In this document: positions 1 through 9,115 of the stretch, piece by piece
Layout: each line of letters begins with the position of its first letter
How positions within the stretch are numbered: the first letter of the stretch is position 1
Assembly (NCBI GenBank): GCA_041485885.1
Contig: JBGPKL010000007.1
Location: forward strand, 1-64,000
From: JACQFZ01 sp041485885
GTDB taxonomy: Bacteria > Pseudomonadota > Gammaproteobacteria > Acidiferrobacterales > Sulfurifustaceae
Direction of reading: 5' to 3'
Length of the DNA stretch: 64,000 bases
The notes under the pieces: model-generated
The model's database searches: none
Told to the model about the DNA's origin: nothing
Seen by the model: only the letters and a program-made list of their open reading frames with translations
Position numbers and translations under genes: made by a program

Positions 1-3
1 ACT

Positions 4-28
4 CCCTGCGAAGGATTGCCTCGCAGGG
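4..28. repeat. short hairpin at the window edge
   Basis: Eight-base perfect arms (CCCTGCGA at 4-11 and TCGCAGGG at 21-28) enclose a 9-nt loop. It could be the terminator of a gene ending left of the window, but no T-run follows on either strand, so the role is open. Bases 29-160 show no coding signal I can support. Confidence 0.4.
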
Positions 29-160
29 TCGCAAATCAGGTGCACGGCGTTCAAATCGAGACCAGGGGAAAACATGTGTTATCTATTTTTCTTCAGTGAG
101 TTGACAATGTTAGAGTGCTCAACGTCCGGACAGTAGTGAATGCACATCAAACCTGCTCGA

Positions 161-583
161 TTAGTGTACTTGGTGACGCGCCGCCATCCAGTCACCGAAG
201 TGCTGGCGGACTTTCGCGACGATTTGGCGATCGGTCATCTTATCGACTGTCTCTATACCGACGACGCGCCCACCGTAGCCGCTCCTTTCGATGTACTTCT
301 TGAACTCACCCTTCGCCTCGGCCGGACCGACTATCCAGATAGCGTCGGCATCTCGAAGTCTCGCGACGACTTCATCGTAGTAGTTGTTAAGATGCTCTCG
401 ATACGCTCGCTGTGCTTTATCGTCCGCCGGCCGGGGCTCATTGGAAGTCGATACATGCCCGTTCGAACGCCTCTGCTGCCTCTCGACGTGCGACGTCACG
501 ACCTGCATCTCCTCGCCTCTGTCGGTCATGCTGACAATGACGGCCCGGTGGTGATCGATCCATACGCCTACGTTTTTCCTCAT
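161..583 (-). CDS. conserved hypothetical protein, possibly eRF1-like, behind an FNR box
   Basis: 140 residues, soluble, with no signal peptide or membrane segment. The N-terminus (MRKNVGVWIDHHRAVIV) has the beta-strand pattern of small proteobacterial proteins distantly like bacterial eRF1-type (baeRF) domains. The middle is charged and the C-terminal half ends in a helix with DKMTDRQIVAKVRQHFGDW. An AAGG ribosome-binding sequence lies just before the ATG. A perfect FNR box at 666-679 is about 83 nt upstream, so expression is probably induced when oxygen is low. The eRF1-like link is a memory-based resemblance, not a demonstrated one; the function is unknown. Confidence 0.7.
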   Translation of the reverse strand: MRKNVGVWIDHHRAVIVSMTDRGEEMQVVTSHVERQQRRSNGHVSTSNEPRPADDKAQRAYREHLNNYYDEVVARLRDADAIWIVGPAEAKGEFKKYIERSGYGGRVVGIETVDKMTDRQIVAKVRQHFGDWMAARHQVH

Positions 584-665
584 GACCTTAGCCTTTCCCT
601 CGCTGCTATTCCTGTACCGTCTCTAGCCAATCTCAAGAGATTGGCCCGATCGCGCGAACACCGTA

Positions 666-679
666 TTGATCTGAATCAA
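666..679. promoter_or_regulatory. FNR/ANR box upstream of the 161-583 gene
   Basis: TTGATCTGAATCAA matches the FNR consensus TTGAT-N4-ATCAA at all ten specified bases. Its position suits the leftward gene starting at 583. An FNR-type regulator is encoded at 18472-19248. Confidence 0.8.
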
Positions 680-841
680 GTTATTGAGGCCTTTGGCTGC
701 AAAACGAGGGCTGTTTGAGGAACGCGGCTATCTCGCGCGCTATTTCTTGATCGTGGCCCAACCAGATATGGCCATCACCGGCGGGTCAGTCCGCCCTTAC
801 GCTGACGGCCCGGTCGCGGGTGCGCGCACTGCGCTCAAACA

Positions 842-855
842 TTGACCTAGATCAA
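842..855. promoter_or_regulatory. FNR/ANR box upstream of the PilZ gene
   Basis: TTGACCTAGATCAA matches nine of the ten FNR consensus bases. It lies 60 nt before the PilZ start codon at 915, compatible with a class II activator site. The rest of 584-914 (331 nt between the two divergent genes) shows no gene. Confidence 0.75.
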
Positions 856-914
856 GGAAGGTTTGTCTTGCGGTTCGTAACATTCAATTGCGAACAAATC
901 CAAGGAGGTGCCGT

Positions 915-1310
915 ATGGAGCATCGCTGGAGCGGTCGCAGGATGTGTCAACGTACCGTGATCATCGAATCGCCCTTAAAGGGCCCGGTGTCGGCAATGAC
1001 GCGCGACATCGGTCCCGATGGAATTTTCGTCGAGATAGCCGGGCAGCCGTTACACGTCAACGAACCGGTCTGCGTCGCGCTTAATTTGCAGGACGACACG
1101 TATTCTGAAGACTTTCGTCTGGAGGCGATGGTTGTGCGTCACGATCGTGACGGTGTTGCTCTTATGTTCCTCGACACGCCACCAGACCTCATGGTGAATC
1201 TGCAGCGGTCGCTCAACCCAGTACGGCCTCTAAATGTCGAGCAAAACCGGAAACGGGCCGCGCCTCCTCCCCAGCCGGAGCGACACGTTGCGTTCGCCTC
1301 AAACTACTGA
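915..1310 (+). CDS. PilZ domain protein, probable c-di-GMP receptor
   Basis: 131 residues. The start at 915 is chosen because AAGGAGGT lies at 902-909; an in-frame codon at 888 lacks such a site. The N-terminus has the RxxxR half of a PilZ site (R9-R13 in GRRMCQR), followed by RDIGPDGIFVE, a variant of the D/N-x-S-x-x-G motif with Gly in place of Ser. The remainder is beta-rich with a proline-rich tail. PilZ domains bind cyclic di-GMP and control motility, adhesion or exopolysaccharide. The FNR box at 842-855 suggests low-oxygen induction, and a GGDEF protein sits at 19326-20288, so oxygen and c-di-GMP signalling may meet here (inference). Confidence 0.8.
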   Translation: MEHRWSGRRMCQRTVIIESPLKGPVSAMTRDIGPDGIFVEIAGQPLHVNEPVCVALNLQDDTYSEDFRLEAMVVRHDRDGVALMFLDTPPDLMVNLQRSLNPVRPLNVEQNRKRAAPPPQPERHVAFASNY

Positions 1311-1353
1311 TCCAAGAACCGCAGACTTTGCCGTGACCAAAGGAGACTGGGTT

Positions 1354-3486
1354 TCACGTGCGGGTCCGCTGCAAGCGCAATGCATTACCGATGACGGACG
1401 CTGAACTGAGACTCATCGCCGCCGCTGCGATCATCGGCGACAGCAATTGCCCGGTGAACGGATAAAGCAATCCCGCCGCGATCGGAACGCCGAGAGCGTT
1501 GTACAGCAATGCGAAGCCCAAGTTCTGCCACATATTGCGAACGGTGGCATACGACAGCTTGATCGCCTTCGCGACGCCGCGCAGATCGCCCTTGACCAGC
1601 GTGACCTGGCCGCTGTTGATCGCGACGTCGGTTCCGGTCCCCATCGCGATGCCGACGTCGGCCTTGGCAAGCGCCGGGGCGTCGTTGATTCCGTCCCCCG
1701 CCATGGCGACCGTGCGCCCTTCGGCTTGCAAGCGGCTAACGAGCGCAAGCTTGTCCTGCGGTTTCACTTCTCCATAAACCTCATCGATATGCAGACGCGC
1801 GCCGATCGCCTTTGCGGTGATCAGCCCGTCGCCCGTCGCCATGATGATGTGCAGGCCCGCCGCCCGTAGCGTCGCTACCGCTTCGGACGTCGTCTCTTTT
1901 ATGGGATCGGATACCGCGAGAACGCCGACGATCGCTCCATCGACGGCCAAGTACATAACGCTCGCGCCTTGGCCGCGCAGCGCATCGACCTCCTTCGTTA
2001 ACACTGAGCCGCCGACGCGCATTTCCTTCATGAGCGCACTGTTTCCCAACGCAACTTTTTTGCCGCCCACAACGCCCGTCGCTCCCATGCCGGTCTTGGA
2101 ATCGAACGCGTCGGGTTTGGTGAGCGTCAGCCCGCGACGGCGCGCTTCCGCGACGATCGCTTGTGCCAACGGATGCTCGCTCCCTTGGTCGAGGCTCGCC
2201 GCGATCTGCAGCACGTCGTTTTCGGTACGACCTTCGCTGGGCACGACGCGATCGAACTTCGGTTTGCCCTCGGTGAGAGTTCCCGTTTTATCGACGATGA
2301 GCGTATCGACACTGCGCAACGCCTCGATCGCCTCCGCGTCGCGGAACAGCACGCCTTGAGTCGCGGCTTTGCCCGTTGCGACCATGATCGACATCGGTGT
2401 CGCGAGACCGAGCGCACACGGACAAGCGATGATCAAGACCGCCACCGCATTGATGAACCCATAGACCCAACTCGGCTCCGGCCCAAAGAGTCCCCAGATG
2501 ATCAGCGTGATGATCGCAACGCCAACGACGGCGAGGACGAAATAACGCGAAACCTTATCCGCCAGCCGTTGCATGGGTGCGCGCGAGCGCTGCGCTTGCG
2601 CGACCAGCTGAACGATCTGCGCGAGCATGGTTTGCGCGCCGACGCGTTCCGAGCGCATGACGAGGCTTCCGGTCGTGTTGATGGTCGCGCCGATCGCTTT
2701 GTCGCCGGGGCGCTTCATCACCGGGATCGGTTCGCCCGTCAACATCGATTCGTCGATCGCGCTTGCGCCTTCCACGACCACGCCGTCCACCGGCACCTTT
2801 TCACCGGGACGCACGCGCAGCAGATCGCCCACATGAACATTCGTCAGCGGAATATCTTCCTCTTCCCCGTTTGGCTTGATGCGCCGCGCCGTCTTCGGAG
2901 CGAGACCGAGAAGCGATTTGATCGCCGCCGACGTGCGCGAGCGCGCCTTCAGCTCGAGCAGCTGGCCGAGCAACGTCAGCGAGATGATGACGGCCGCCGC
3001 TTCAAAATAGACACCGACACGCCCATGCGCGGCGAAGGTGCTCGGAAACCAGCCGGGGAAAACCGTGGCGGCGACACTATATATAGTGGCGGCGCCCGTC
3101 CCGAGCGCGATCAACGTCCACATGTTAGGGCTGCGGTTCACCACCGATTGCCAGCCGCGCACGAAGAACGGCTTACCCGCCCAAAGCAGGACCGGCGCCG
3201 ACAACACCAGCTCGATCCAACTTTGCGCAAGCGGATTGATGCCGAAGCGATGGCCGAACATGGCGAGCGACGTGACGATGGCCGTCAGCGGCAGCGTCCA
3301 CCAGAAGCGGCGCTGAAAGTCGGTGAGCTCGCGGTTCTCCCCTTCATCGAGCGTAGGCATCTCCGGCTCGAGCGTCATGCCGCAGATCGGGCAGTTGCCC
3401 GGCCGCGGTTGGCGAATCTGCGGATGCATCGGGCACGTGTAGATCGTGCCGGCGGGCACCGCGGTAGGAACTACGGAATTGTCCAT
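1354..3486 (-). CDS. copA: copper-translocating P1B-type ATPase
   Basis: Exports Cu(I) from the cytoplasm using ATP. About 710 residues. The start at 3486 is chosen because GAGGAG lies six bases upstream; the longer frame to 3585 has no such site. The N-terminus carries a CPMHP...CPICGM heavy-metal-binding module instead of a GMTCxxC domain. Then come the paired N-terminal helices, the TGE actuator motif, the ACPCALG intramembrane metal site, the phosphorylation motif DKTGTLT, SEHPLA in the N-domain and GDGINDAPAL in the hinge. The C-terminal helices contain the YNALGVP and MAAAAMSLSS positions typical of Cu+ pumps. It faces the same way as the mtrAB pair but is separated by 356 nt, so it is probably its own unit. 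Copper handling fits the NirK and multicopper oxidase encoded nearby. Confidence 0.93.
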   Translation of the reverse strand: MDNSVVPTAVPAGTIYTCPMHPQIRQPRPGNCPICGMTLEPEMPTLDEGENRELTDFQRRFWWTLPLTAIVTSLAMFGHRFGINPLAQSWIELVLSAPVLLWAGKPFFVRGWQSVVNRSPNMWTLIALGTGAATIYSVAATVFPGWFPSTFAAHGRVGVYFEAAAVIISLTLLGQLLELKARSRTSAAIKSLLGLAPKTARRIKPNGEEEDIPLTNVHVGDLLRVRPGEKVPVDGVVVEGASAIDESMLTGEPIPVMKRPGDKAIGATINTTGSLVMRSERVGAQTMLAQIVQLVAQAQRSRAPMQRLADKVSRYFVLAVVGVAIITLIIWGLFGPEPSWVYGFINAVAVLIIACPCALGLATPMSIMVATGKAATQGVLFRDAEAIEALRSVDTLIVDKTGTLTEGKPKFDRVVPSEGRTENDVLQIAASLDQGSEHPLAQAIVAEARRRGLTLTKPDAFDSKTGMGATGVVGGKKVALGNSALMKEMRVGGSVLTKEVDALRGQGASVMYLAVDGAIVGVLAVSDPIKETTSEAVATLRAAGLHIIMATGDGLITAKAIGARLHIDEVYGEVKPQDKLALVSRLQAEGRTVAMAGDGINDAPALAKADVGIAMGTGTDVAINSGQVTLVKGDLRGVAKAIKLSYATVRNMWQNLGFALLYNALGVPIAAGLLYPFTGQLLSPMIAAAAMSLSSASVIGNALRLQRTRT

Positions 3487-3842
3487 CCGCTCCTCGCGCA
3501 AGTAACGTTGAGGTTCCAGGCGGAATCTACCATACAACCCTCGTTGCAAAAGCAGGAAGTCTGAACGTCGCGCGCAAGCCATCACGCCCGGAGCGTTCCA
3601 CCATAGCGTATCTTGAGTTATTTCGCTTTCGTTCGCGATCGAAGCGATTCGCTTGGTTACTTCTTCTACGACAGGTCCGGGGAAGCAGTTTGCCCGCGTC
3701 GCGACACACGTGCGGAGTGCGACTAGGGGCGTGTTAGCGCGAATCTTGGTTCAACATTGTGGGATTGCCGAGGTCGGGATCCGCTAAATGCGCGGCGCAC
3801 CCGGTAAATCGCCTTCCGGATGCGCCAATCGACCACCGCTCG
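3487..3842. other. intergenic region with no gene seen
   Basis: 356 nt between copA and the mtrB-type gene. It contains the copA ribosome-binding site and presumably its promoter. No FNR box, clear terminator hairpin or supported ORF was found. Confidence 0.5.
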
Positions 3843-6059
3843 CTAGAACTTGTAAACGCTGACGAAGTAGAAGCTGTTCGCGATAAAGTTGGGGAAGGCG
3901 TACGCGCCGCTCAGGTAGCTGGTACTGGTACCCGCCGGGATCGTGTACTGAAAGCCGTCGTACGCGATGTCGCTGAAGCGGAACTTGTCGTAGGCGTATC
4001 CACCGGTGAATTCCAAACGCTCGCTCTGCTTGTACGTGCTCTTCAGGTTGAACGACACGCGCCGCGTATTGTCGTAGTTGCTGATCGGTACTTGCGGCAC
4101 GGTCGGATTGGCGCCCGCTTGCACGGCAAAGTCCACGGTGCCATAGGTGCGCTCGAGCAGGAGCGAGCTGCTGAATTTCCAGCGCTCCGTGGCGGCCCAG
4201 TCGGCGCCGACGCCGAACGCGTAGTTTCGATCCTTGTTGGTAGCGTCCCAGTTGTAGTTGCTGTTGTTGGCCGCGGTGTTCGGGTCGTAGCAGTTCGGCG
4301 CGGTCGACTGGCAAAAGCCGTTCGGCGTATTGTTCGGCGCGGTGCCGGTTCCGTTACTGACGGTGCTGATATTGCGATGCAGCGAATCGTACTGGATGTA
4401 CTCGACGTCGGCGAACAAGAGCACGCGGAATTTCTTGATGTCGCCGTAGCCGAGGCTCAGGAAAAGCTCCTGCCGATTGTCCTTCGTGCGGCCGAGGAAC
4501 GTGTCCTTATAATCGTTGTGCTTGAGGATGCCTTCGAAGCCCACGTCCCACAGCTCCGCCGGCGTCGCGTCCAAGCCGATCTTGAACAAGTCCTGATCGA
4601 CGTTCGACGCATCGAAGCGCGCGATGAAGCGGTTGAGGAACTCCGGATCGTTCGCGCTCGCGCCGGCCTGTCCCTCGAGAAAATGCGAACGACGTTGCAG
4701 GTGCTGGTATTTCGCGCGCGCCGTTAGCGATTCGAGCGAGGTATTCTTGTACTCGACCGTCTCGCGCCAATCTTTGGTTTCGTCGAAGTCCACGCGATCG
4801 CGATTGAGGTCGACATAGTCGAGGCCGAACACCACCCGATTGGTCTTATCGATGCGGTAGCCGACGTCCGTGCCGATATTGGTCTTGTCGAAACTCAGGA
4901 TTTCGGTCACGCAGTTCGCGCCCGAGCACTGCAAGTTCGACGTCGCGCTCGGCGCGAACGTCACCGTCGGCGAGTGATTGTCCTTCTTGAACTCGTACCA
5001 ATAGACGCGCGTGTCGACGGCCTGGGCGGGATTCGAATAGACCGAAAGCGACAGGGTCTTGTGCACGACGTCGCCGTCGAAGTTGGTGCGGTCGGGGTTG
5101 GTCGCGGTATCCGCTGACGGGGAACCGGCCGGGGTCGTCGGCACGCTCAGTATGCTCGTCAGAATAGGAAAATTGTTGGTCGTCTTGGCGTACGTCACGC
5201 GCCCGGCGATCGTCGACCCGAGCGGCAGTTGCCGCAGGTTGCCGTTGATGCTGATCTTGTTGGTCTCGTTGTCGGGCGGCAGCGTCGTCGTGTCGAACAA
5301 GTTGCTGCCGGCCGCGCCCGGACCGAAGAACGGATTCTTCCAGCGCAGCAGCTCGTTCTCGTTGCTGAACGTACTGTGTAGCACGTTGACGGAGAGCTGT
5401 CCGGTCTTCGACGCATAGCCGCCTTCGGCGGAAATGTTTCGCGTCGTGAAGTCGACCGGGAACGGCTTGTCGGTGAAGCCTTGTCCGGGGCTGGTGCCGT
5501 TCGATCCGCCGATGAGCTTCAAACCCTTGTCGCGCACTTCGTTCGCGTCCATCCGGAAAAACCACGGCGAGTTCTTCGACACTTCGAACATGGCGCCCAC
5601 GTTGTCGCGCTTCGTCGCGAAGTCGAATCGGTTCCAGGTGTCGGTGTTCGTGTTCGGAAACGTCGCGTCGAGGGTCGAGGTACCGACGCCAGAATATGGC
5701 GTGATCGCGTTGAAGGTGCGGTTGTGAATGATCCGGTTGTCGTACACGCGGTACTTGTAGTCGAGGTACTCGCCGCCACGCACATCCAAATACTGATCGT
5801 CGCGCCCGAGGTTCTCGCCGAACATGTCCAAGTAACGATTGTCGCCGCGCCCCTTGATATCGAAGTACGACAGCGCGCCCGATCTCAAATCGCGGTACTC
5901 GTTCAACTTCGCCTCGTCCTTCGTGCCCGCGCTCGTATTGGTGAGGATCGCGCCTAATCCGATGCTGCCCTCGAACTTCAAGCCGTCATCGCCCTCGGCC
6001 GCCAGAGCCACCGCCGACAGAACCATCGGGACTATTACCGCTAGCGCTGTTGCTCTCAT
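3843..6059 (-). CDS. mtrB: MtrB/PioB/MtoB-family outer-membrane beta-barrel
   Basis: 738 residues with a signal peptide cleaved near ALAAEG. The body is a long run of amphipathic beta strands with polar Asn/Asp/Thr-rich loops, and the last residues (YFVSVYKF) end in Phe as in outer-membrane barrels. MtrB-type barrels sheathe a decaheme cytochrome so that electrons can cross the outer membrane; the partner decaheme gene lies immediately upstream, nine bases away. The length is in the range of MtrB, MtoB and PioB. The N-terminal region of the mature protein has no CxxC pair, unlike Shewanella MtrB. Direction of electron flow (Fe(II) oxidation or metal reduction) cannot be told from sequence. 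Confidence 0.85.
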   Translation of the reverse strand: MRATALAVIVPMVLSAVALAAEGDDGLKFEGSIGLGAILTNTSAGTKDEAKLNEYRDLRSGALSYFDIKGRGDNRYLDMFGENLGRDDQYLDVRGGEYLDYKYRVYDNRIIHNRTFNAITPYSGVGTSTLDATFPNTNTDTWNRFDFATKRDNVGAMFEVSKNSPWFFRMDANEVRDKGLKLIGGSNGTSPGQGFTDKPFPVDFTTRNISAEGGYASKTGQLSVNVLHSTFSNENELLRWKNPFFGPGAAGSNLFDTTTLPPDNETNKISINGNLRQLPLGSTIAGRVTYAKTTNNFPILTSILSVPTTPAGSPSADTATNPDRTNFDGDVVHKTLSLSVYSNPAQAVDTRVYWYEFKKDNHSPTVTFAPSATSNLQCSGANCVTEILSFDKTNIGTDVGYRIDKTNRVVFGLDYVDLNRDRVDFDETKDWRETVEYKNTSLESLTARAKYQHLQRRSHFLEGQAGASANDPEFLNRFIARFDASNVDQDLFKIGLDATPAELWDVGFEGILKHNDYKDTFLGRTKDNRQELFLSLGYGDIKKFRVLLFADVEYIQYDSLHRNISTVSNGTGTAPNNTPNGFCQSTAPNCYDPNTAANNSNYNWDATNKDRNYAFGVGADWAATERWKFSSSLLLERTYGTVDFAVQAGANPTVPQVPISNYDNTRRVSFNLKSTYKQSERLEFTGGYAYDKFRFSDIAYDGFQYTIPAGTSTSYLSGAYAFPNFIANSFYFVSVYKF

Positions 6060-6068
6060 CGTCGCCTC

Positions 6069-7088
6069 CTACCGCAAGAAGAACTTGCCGCGATTCGCCG
6101 GCGCGTTGGTGCCATGGATGTTCGTGTGACAGTTCAGGCACGCGCGAGCCACGAGACGCGTGTTGGGCGTCGCCGCGTTCCAGCCCTGATTGCCGCTGTA
6201 GAACGTGCCCGGATGCCGCGACCAGTCGTGGCAATCTTGACACAGGTTCGGTGGACGCTCGTTCAGTAGCCGCGGATGCGACGAGCCGTGCGAGTTGTGG
6301 CAAGTCAAACAATTTTCTTCCACCGGCGGATGCTCCTGAATGAACGGCCCGCGCTTGTCGGCGTGGCAGCTGGTGCAAAGCTGGTTGACCGATTCGTCCT
6401 TCACCATCGCGTGGCTCAATGCGCCGTGCGGGTTGTGGCAATCGGTACACTTCAGCTTGCCTTCGATGATCGGGTGGTGCGAGGTCTTCAGCAGTTGCGT
6501 GCGCACCTGCTTGTGACAGGCGGTGCAGGTCTCGTACTCGAGCTGGCGCGCCGTCGTGACGAGCGGGCTGATGGTCGGATTCTCTTTCTTCAGCGGTACG
6601 TTCTTCGGTATGTGAATCACGTGGCAACTGTCGCAGGCCACTTCGTTCTTCTTGTGGCGCCCGGATTCCCAGAAAGCGAGATGGCGGTCGCCGCCGTGGC
6701 ACGCGAGACACGGCTGCTCGCGCGTCGCCGCCGAGATCTGCGCGCCCTTCTTGCCGAAGACCACGTCCGGTTTCGGCCGATCTTTCACTCCTTCCGGTTT
6801 CTTGACGTGCGTCTCGCTTTCGCCGTGGCAGGAGGTGCACGTGATCTGTACGGCGTTCGCCGCGCCGCCGTGGCGCGTCTTGGCGATGCCAAGCACTGGG
6901 TAGTCATCCGTCTCGTCGTGGCACGCGGTACACTTGGCGTCGCCCTTGAAGACCAAGTCCTTGCGCGCGGAAGTGGACGTGCTCTCTGTGTCGGCGTCCG
7001 CTGCGACGACAGGATGAACCGCGATGACCATGGCAGCGATCACGGCGCTCCGCAGGAGCACGGAGCGGGAAGTCTTTGTAATTTTCAT
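6069..7088 (-). CDS. mtrA: decaheme c-type cytochrome, MtrA/MtoA/DmsE family
   Basis: 339 residues from the ATG at 7088, which has GAGGTG just upstream; an in-frame ATG at 7100 is less well placed. A signal peptide ends near VVAADA. Exactly ten CxxCH motifs follow: CTACH, CTSCH, CLACH, CDSCH, CTACH, CTDCH, CTSCH, CLTCH, CQDCH and CLNCH. MtrA-family cytochromes form a haem wire inside an MtrB barrel, and the barrel gene follows after nine bases, so the two are surely one operon. An FNR box at 7278-7291 lies in the leader. No large surface cytochrome (MtrC/OmcA type) is present in the window, which is the arrangement seen in Mto/Pio systems of iron oxidisers, though the direction is inferred. 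Confidence 0.92.
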   Translation of the reverse strand: MKITKTSRSVLLRSAVIAAMVIAVHPVVAADADTESTSTSARKDLVFKGDAKCTACHDETDDYPVLGIAKTRHGGAANAVQITCTSCHGESETHVKKPEGVKDRPKPDVVFGKKGAQISAATREQPCLACHGGDRHLAFWESGRHKKNEVACDSCHVIHIPKNVPLKKENPTISPLVTTARQLEYETCTACHKQVRTQLLKTSHHPIIEGKLKCTDCHNPHGALSHAMVKDESVNQLCTSCHADKRGPFIQEHPPVEENCLTCHNSHGSSHPRLLNERPPNLCQDCHDWSRHPGTFYSGNQGWNAATPNTRLVARACLNCHTNIHGTNAPANRGKFFLR

Positions 7089-7277
7089 CGTGCACCTCAT
7101 GGCGAATGGTCACGGCGTAACGCCGCTGGCGAGAGAATCCAGCCGATGCCGTCGCGAGTGTCGGCGTGAGCTTTGGCTTTGAGCAAAAAGGGGAGTGGTG
7201 GTAGGGTTCTGTTGTTGAGCTTACGAGCCACGACGTCCTCCATGCCTCCATGCTGGTCCATAATCGCAACGCGTTCC

Positions 7278-7291
7278 TTGATCTACGTCAA
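7278..7291. promoter_or_regulatory. FNR/ANR box upstream of mtrAB
   Basis: TTGATCTACGTCAA matches nine of ten consensus bases. It is 190 nt before the decaheme start codon and past the end of the leftward 7398-8696 gene, so it can only serve mtrAB. The 309-nt gap 7089-7397 shows no other feature. Confidence 0.75.
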
Positions 7292-7397
7292 ACCTTCCGC
7301 GCACCGCACGGCTGCCACTAAGCGGGGCAAAGCTTAAGAATCCTCGACTTGGCTTGCTCCGGCGAATAGTACTTTACCAACCACCCATCTTTCAAGT

Positions 7398-8696
7398 TCA
7401 CGGCAGCTTGACCGCGCGGATATCTGCTTTGGTGCCGATGCCGAGCGTTCGAACGAATGAGACGTGGTGCCCGCGCGTGGTGATGTTGTCGTCATGCACC
7501 GCGAAGCCGACGTTATAGACTCCACCCTCCTTGAGCGCCTTGTCGTCGTTGTTGGCGAGGCCGAGCGGACGGATGATGACGACGGTCCACATGCCGTCTT
7601 TCCAGTTCGCGATGGCGTTGTTGTCGGCGGCCGACCCTTTCGCGTCCTCGCGGCTGAGAATGTAATCCGGCACCATGTCCCCCTCCTTCCAGCCCGCGTT
7701 GGGATCGAATGGCACGGCATTCTTTTCGCGGATCAGAAAATGATTGCCCTTGCGTAGCTGTTCGGCAGTGATGGACTTGTAACCGACCTTCTTCGCGTCC
7801 CACATGAACTTGGGACTATGGGTCTCCTTGTCGGCGTTGCTGCCGAACATATCCTTGCCCGCGTCGGAGTTGCGGAACTCGAGGACATAACCGTCGTCAG
7901 CCATGCCGACCGCGTGGCTGCGGTGCGCACGCCACTGGATCAGATCGACGAAACCGCCGGCCGCTTTGATTTTGGCGATTTCTTCTACGGGCTTGCCGGT
8001 CTTCCAGTCGGAAGGATCGATGCGCGTGGCCGGCAGATATTTGCGTACATCGTTTTTTTTGATCGCTTGAAGCAGCGGGTTGGCGGCAACTTGCTCCTTG
8101 GTAAATACATTCGCCATGTCGCGCGCGCCATCGTGGCAAGTCAGCCAGCAGCCTTGCTGCGCGAAACCCGCCACCTTGCCATCGTCGATCATCATCGACA
8201 TGCGGTCCTCGTAAATGCCGGGCTGTTTCCCCTCTCGCACGACCTGGTCGAGCTTCGGGTAACCGTAGATCTTCCACTCCTTGCCGTCGAAACGCAGGTA
8301 CTGATGCTCCGACCCGGGAAAGGCGTTCTGCGTTTTCCACTGGAAGCGGAAGTAAGCGTTCTTGGTGTCGTAAGCCGCCTGCACTTTCAGATCTACAAAA
8401 CTGTTCTTGCCCTTCACTGGCGTCGGTTCGAGCGCTCCGCCCTCTACCAGCTTGGTCCCCAGATCGCGTTCCTCGTCTGACTGGTCGTGGCACGAGGTGC
8501 AGGCGTCGCCGCGCTTAACCTCCTTCGCGCCGCCTTTGTGCGCGTCGCTGCGCAACCACTCATAAGAAGACTGCGCGGGAAAGAACAAGGGAACGTTCAC
8601 CGTGGGGATCTTCGACCAGTCGACGGCGACTGGATCGGCCGCCCAGGCGGATCCCGCGCTGAGCGCGCTCCAAACCAGAAAGTACTTCCATCTCAT
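7398..8696 (-). CDS. ethylbenzene-dehydrogenase-type haem-binding cytochrome
   Basis: 432 residues from the ATG at 8696, which has GGAGGA upstream. A signal peptide ends at SAWAAD. A standard haem c motif CTSCH is at residues 66-70. The rest resembles the haem-binding domain of ethylbenzene dehydrogenase gamma subunit and the related c-552/DMSO-reductase haem proteins: paired beta sheets, a GFAQQGCWLTCHDG segment, and a His/Met-rich end (GHHVSFVRTLG). The segment at 183-188 is CX3CH rather than CX2CH, so it may bind haem atypically or form a disulfide. It is preceded after 71 nt by a small cytochrome c in the same unit. A periplasmic electron carrier linked to the neighbouring multiheme proteins is the likely role; no substrate can be named. 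Confidence 0.75.
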   Translation of the reverse strand: MRWKYFLVWSALSAGSAWAADPVAVDWSKIPTVNVPLFFPAQSSYEWLRSDAHKGGAKEVKRGDACTSCHDQSDEERDLGTKLVEGGALEPTPVKGKNSFVDLKVQAAYDTKNAYFRFQWKTQNAFPGSEHQYLRFDGKEWKIYGYPKLDQVVREGKQPGIYEDRMSMMIDDGKVAGFAQQGCWLTCHDGARDMANVFTKEQVAANPLLQAIKKNDVRKYLPATRIDPSDWKTGKPVEEIAKIKAAGGFVDLIQWRAHRSHAVGMADDGYVLEFRNSDAGKDMFGSNADKETHSPKFMWDAKKVGYKSITAEQLRKGNHFLIREKNAVPFDPNAGWKEGDMVPDYILSREDAKGSAADNNAIANWKDGMWTVVIIRPLGLANNDDKALKEGGVYNVGFAVHDDNITTRGHHVSFVRTLGIGTKADIRAVKLP

Positions 8697-8767
8697 CGCC
8701 GGGTCCTCCGATGGTTGACTGTCCAACCGTTGGGCAATCGGCCGCGTCGCTGAAACGTCATCTGGCG

Positions 8768-9115
8768 CTATTGCGCGAGAATCCAGTTCGCCAGATTCTT
8801 TATCTCTTTCGGGTTCTTGGTGTCGATTATCTTGTGCTCTTCTTCCGTACCGTCATCCATCTTCACCTTCGGGCCGGTGGTGAAGTTCTTGATCACCTGA
8901 CTTTCGCCATCAGGCTTCCCCTTGTACTTAGCCGAAATTTTTTGATACGAGGGGCCCTTTTTCGCCTTGTCGACGGCGTGACACTTGAAACAGCCGTTCC
9001 GTTTTGCCAACGCGGTCGCGGCATCCGCGTCCGCTGGCGTGGCGACGGCCTGGGATGAGATAAAGACGGCGGTGGAAAATGCAATTAGCATGCTGGCGAG
9101 AATTCGATGCTTCAT
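8768..9115 (-). CDS. small monoheme class I cytochrome c
   Basis: 115 residues with a signal peptide ending near AVATPA. One haem motif, CFKCH, lies close to the mature N-terminus, followed by a KKGPSYQKISAKYKG segment as in c551/c552 and a C-terminal helix (IKNLANWILAQ). The predicted axial Met is less obvious than usual: one candidate is in VKMDDG. It heads a two-gene unit with the haem-binding protein downstream, with FNR box 9278-9291 upstream. A soluble periplasmic electron shuttle is the expected role. Confidence 0.85.
   Translation of the reverse strand: MKHRILASMLIAFSTAVFISSQAVATPADADAATALAKRNGCFKCHAVDKAKKGPSYQKISAKYKGKPDGESQVIKNFTTGPKVKMDDGTEEEHKIIDTKNPKEIKNLANWILAQ

Noticed and set aside
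49..60. GTTCAAATC, resembling a tRNA T-loop
   Set aside because: No flanking complementary T-stem, acceptor stem or anticodon arm can be folded around it.
140..718. 192-residue rightward ORF
   Set aside because: It is the antisense shadow of the 161-583 gene, with no ribosome-binding site and no recognisable domain.
2161..3564. 467-residue rightward ORF
   Set aside because: Arg/His/Asp-rich antisense shadow of copA; no domain.
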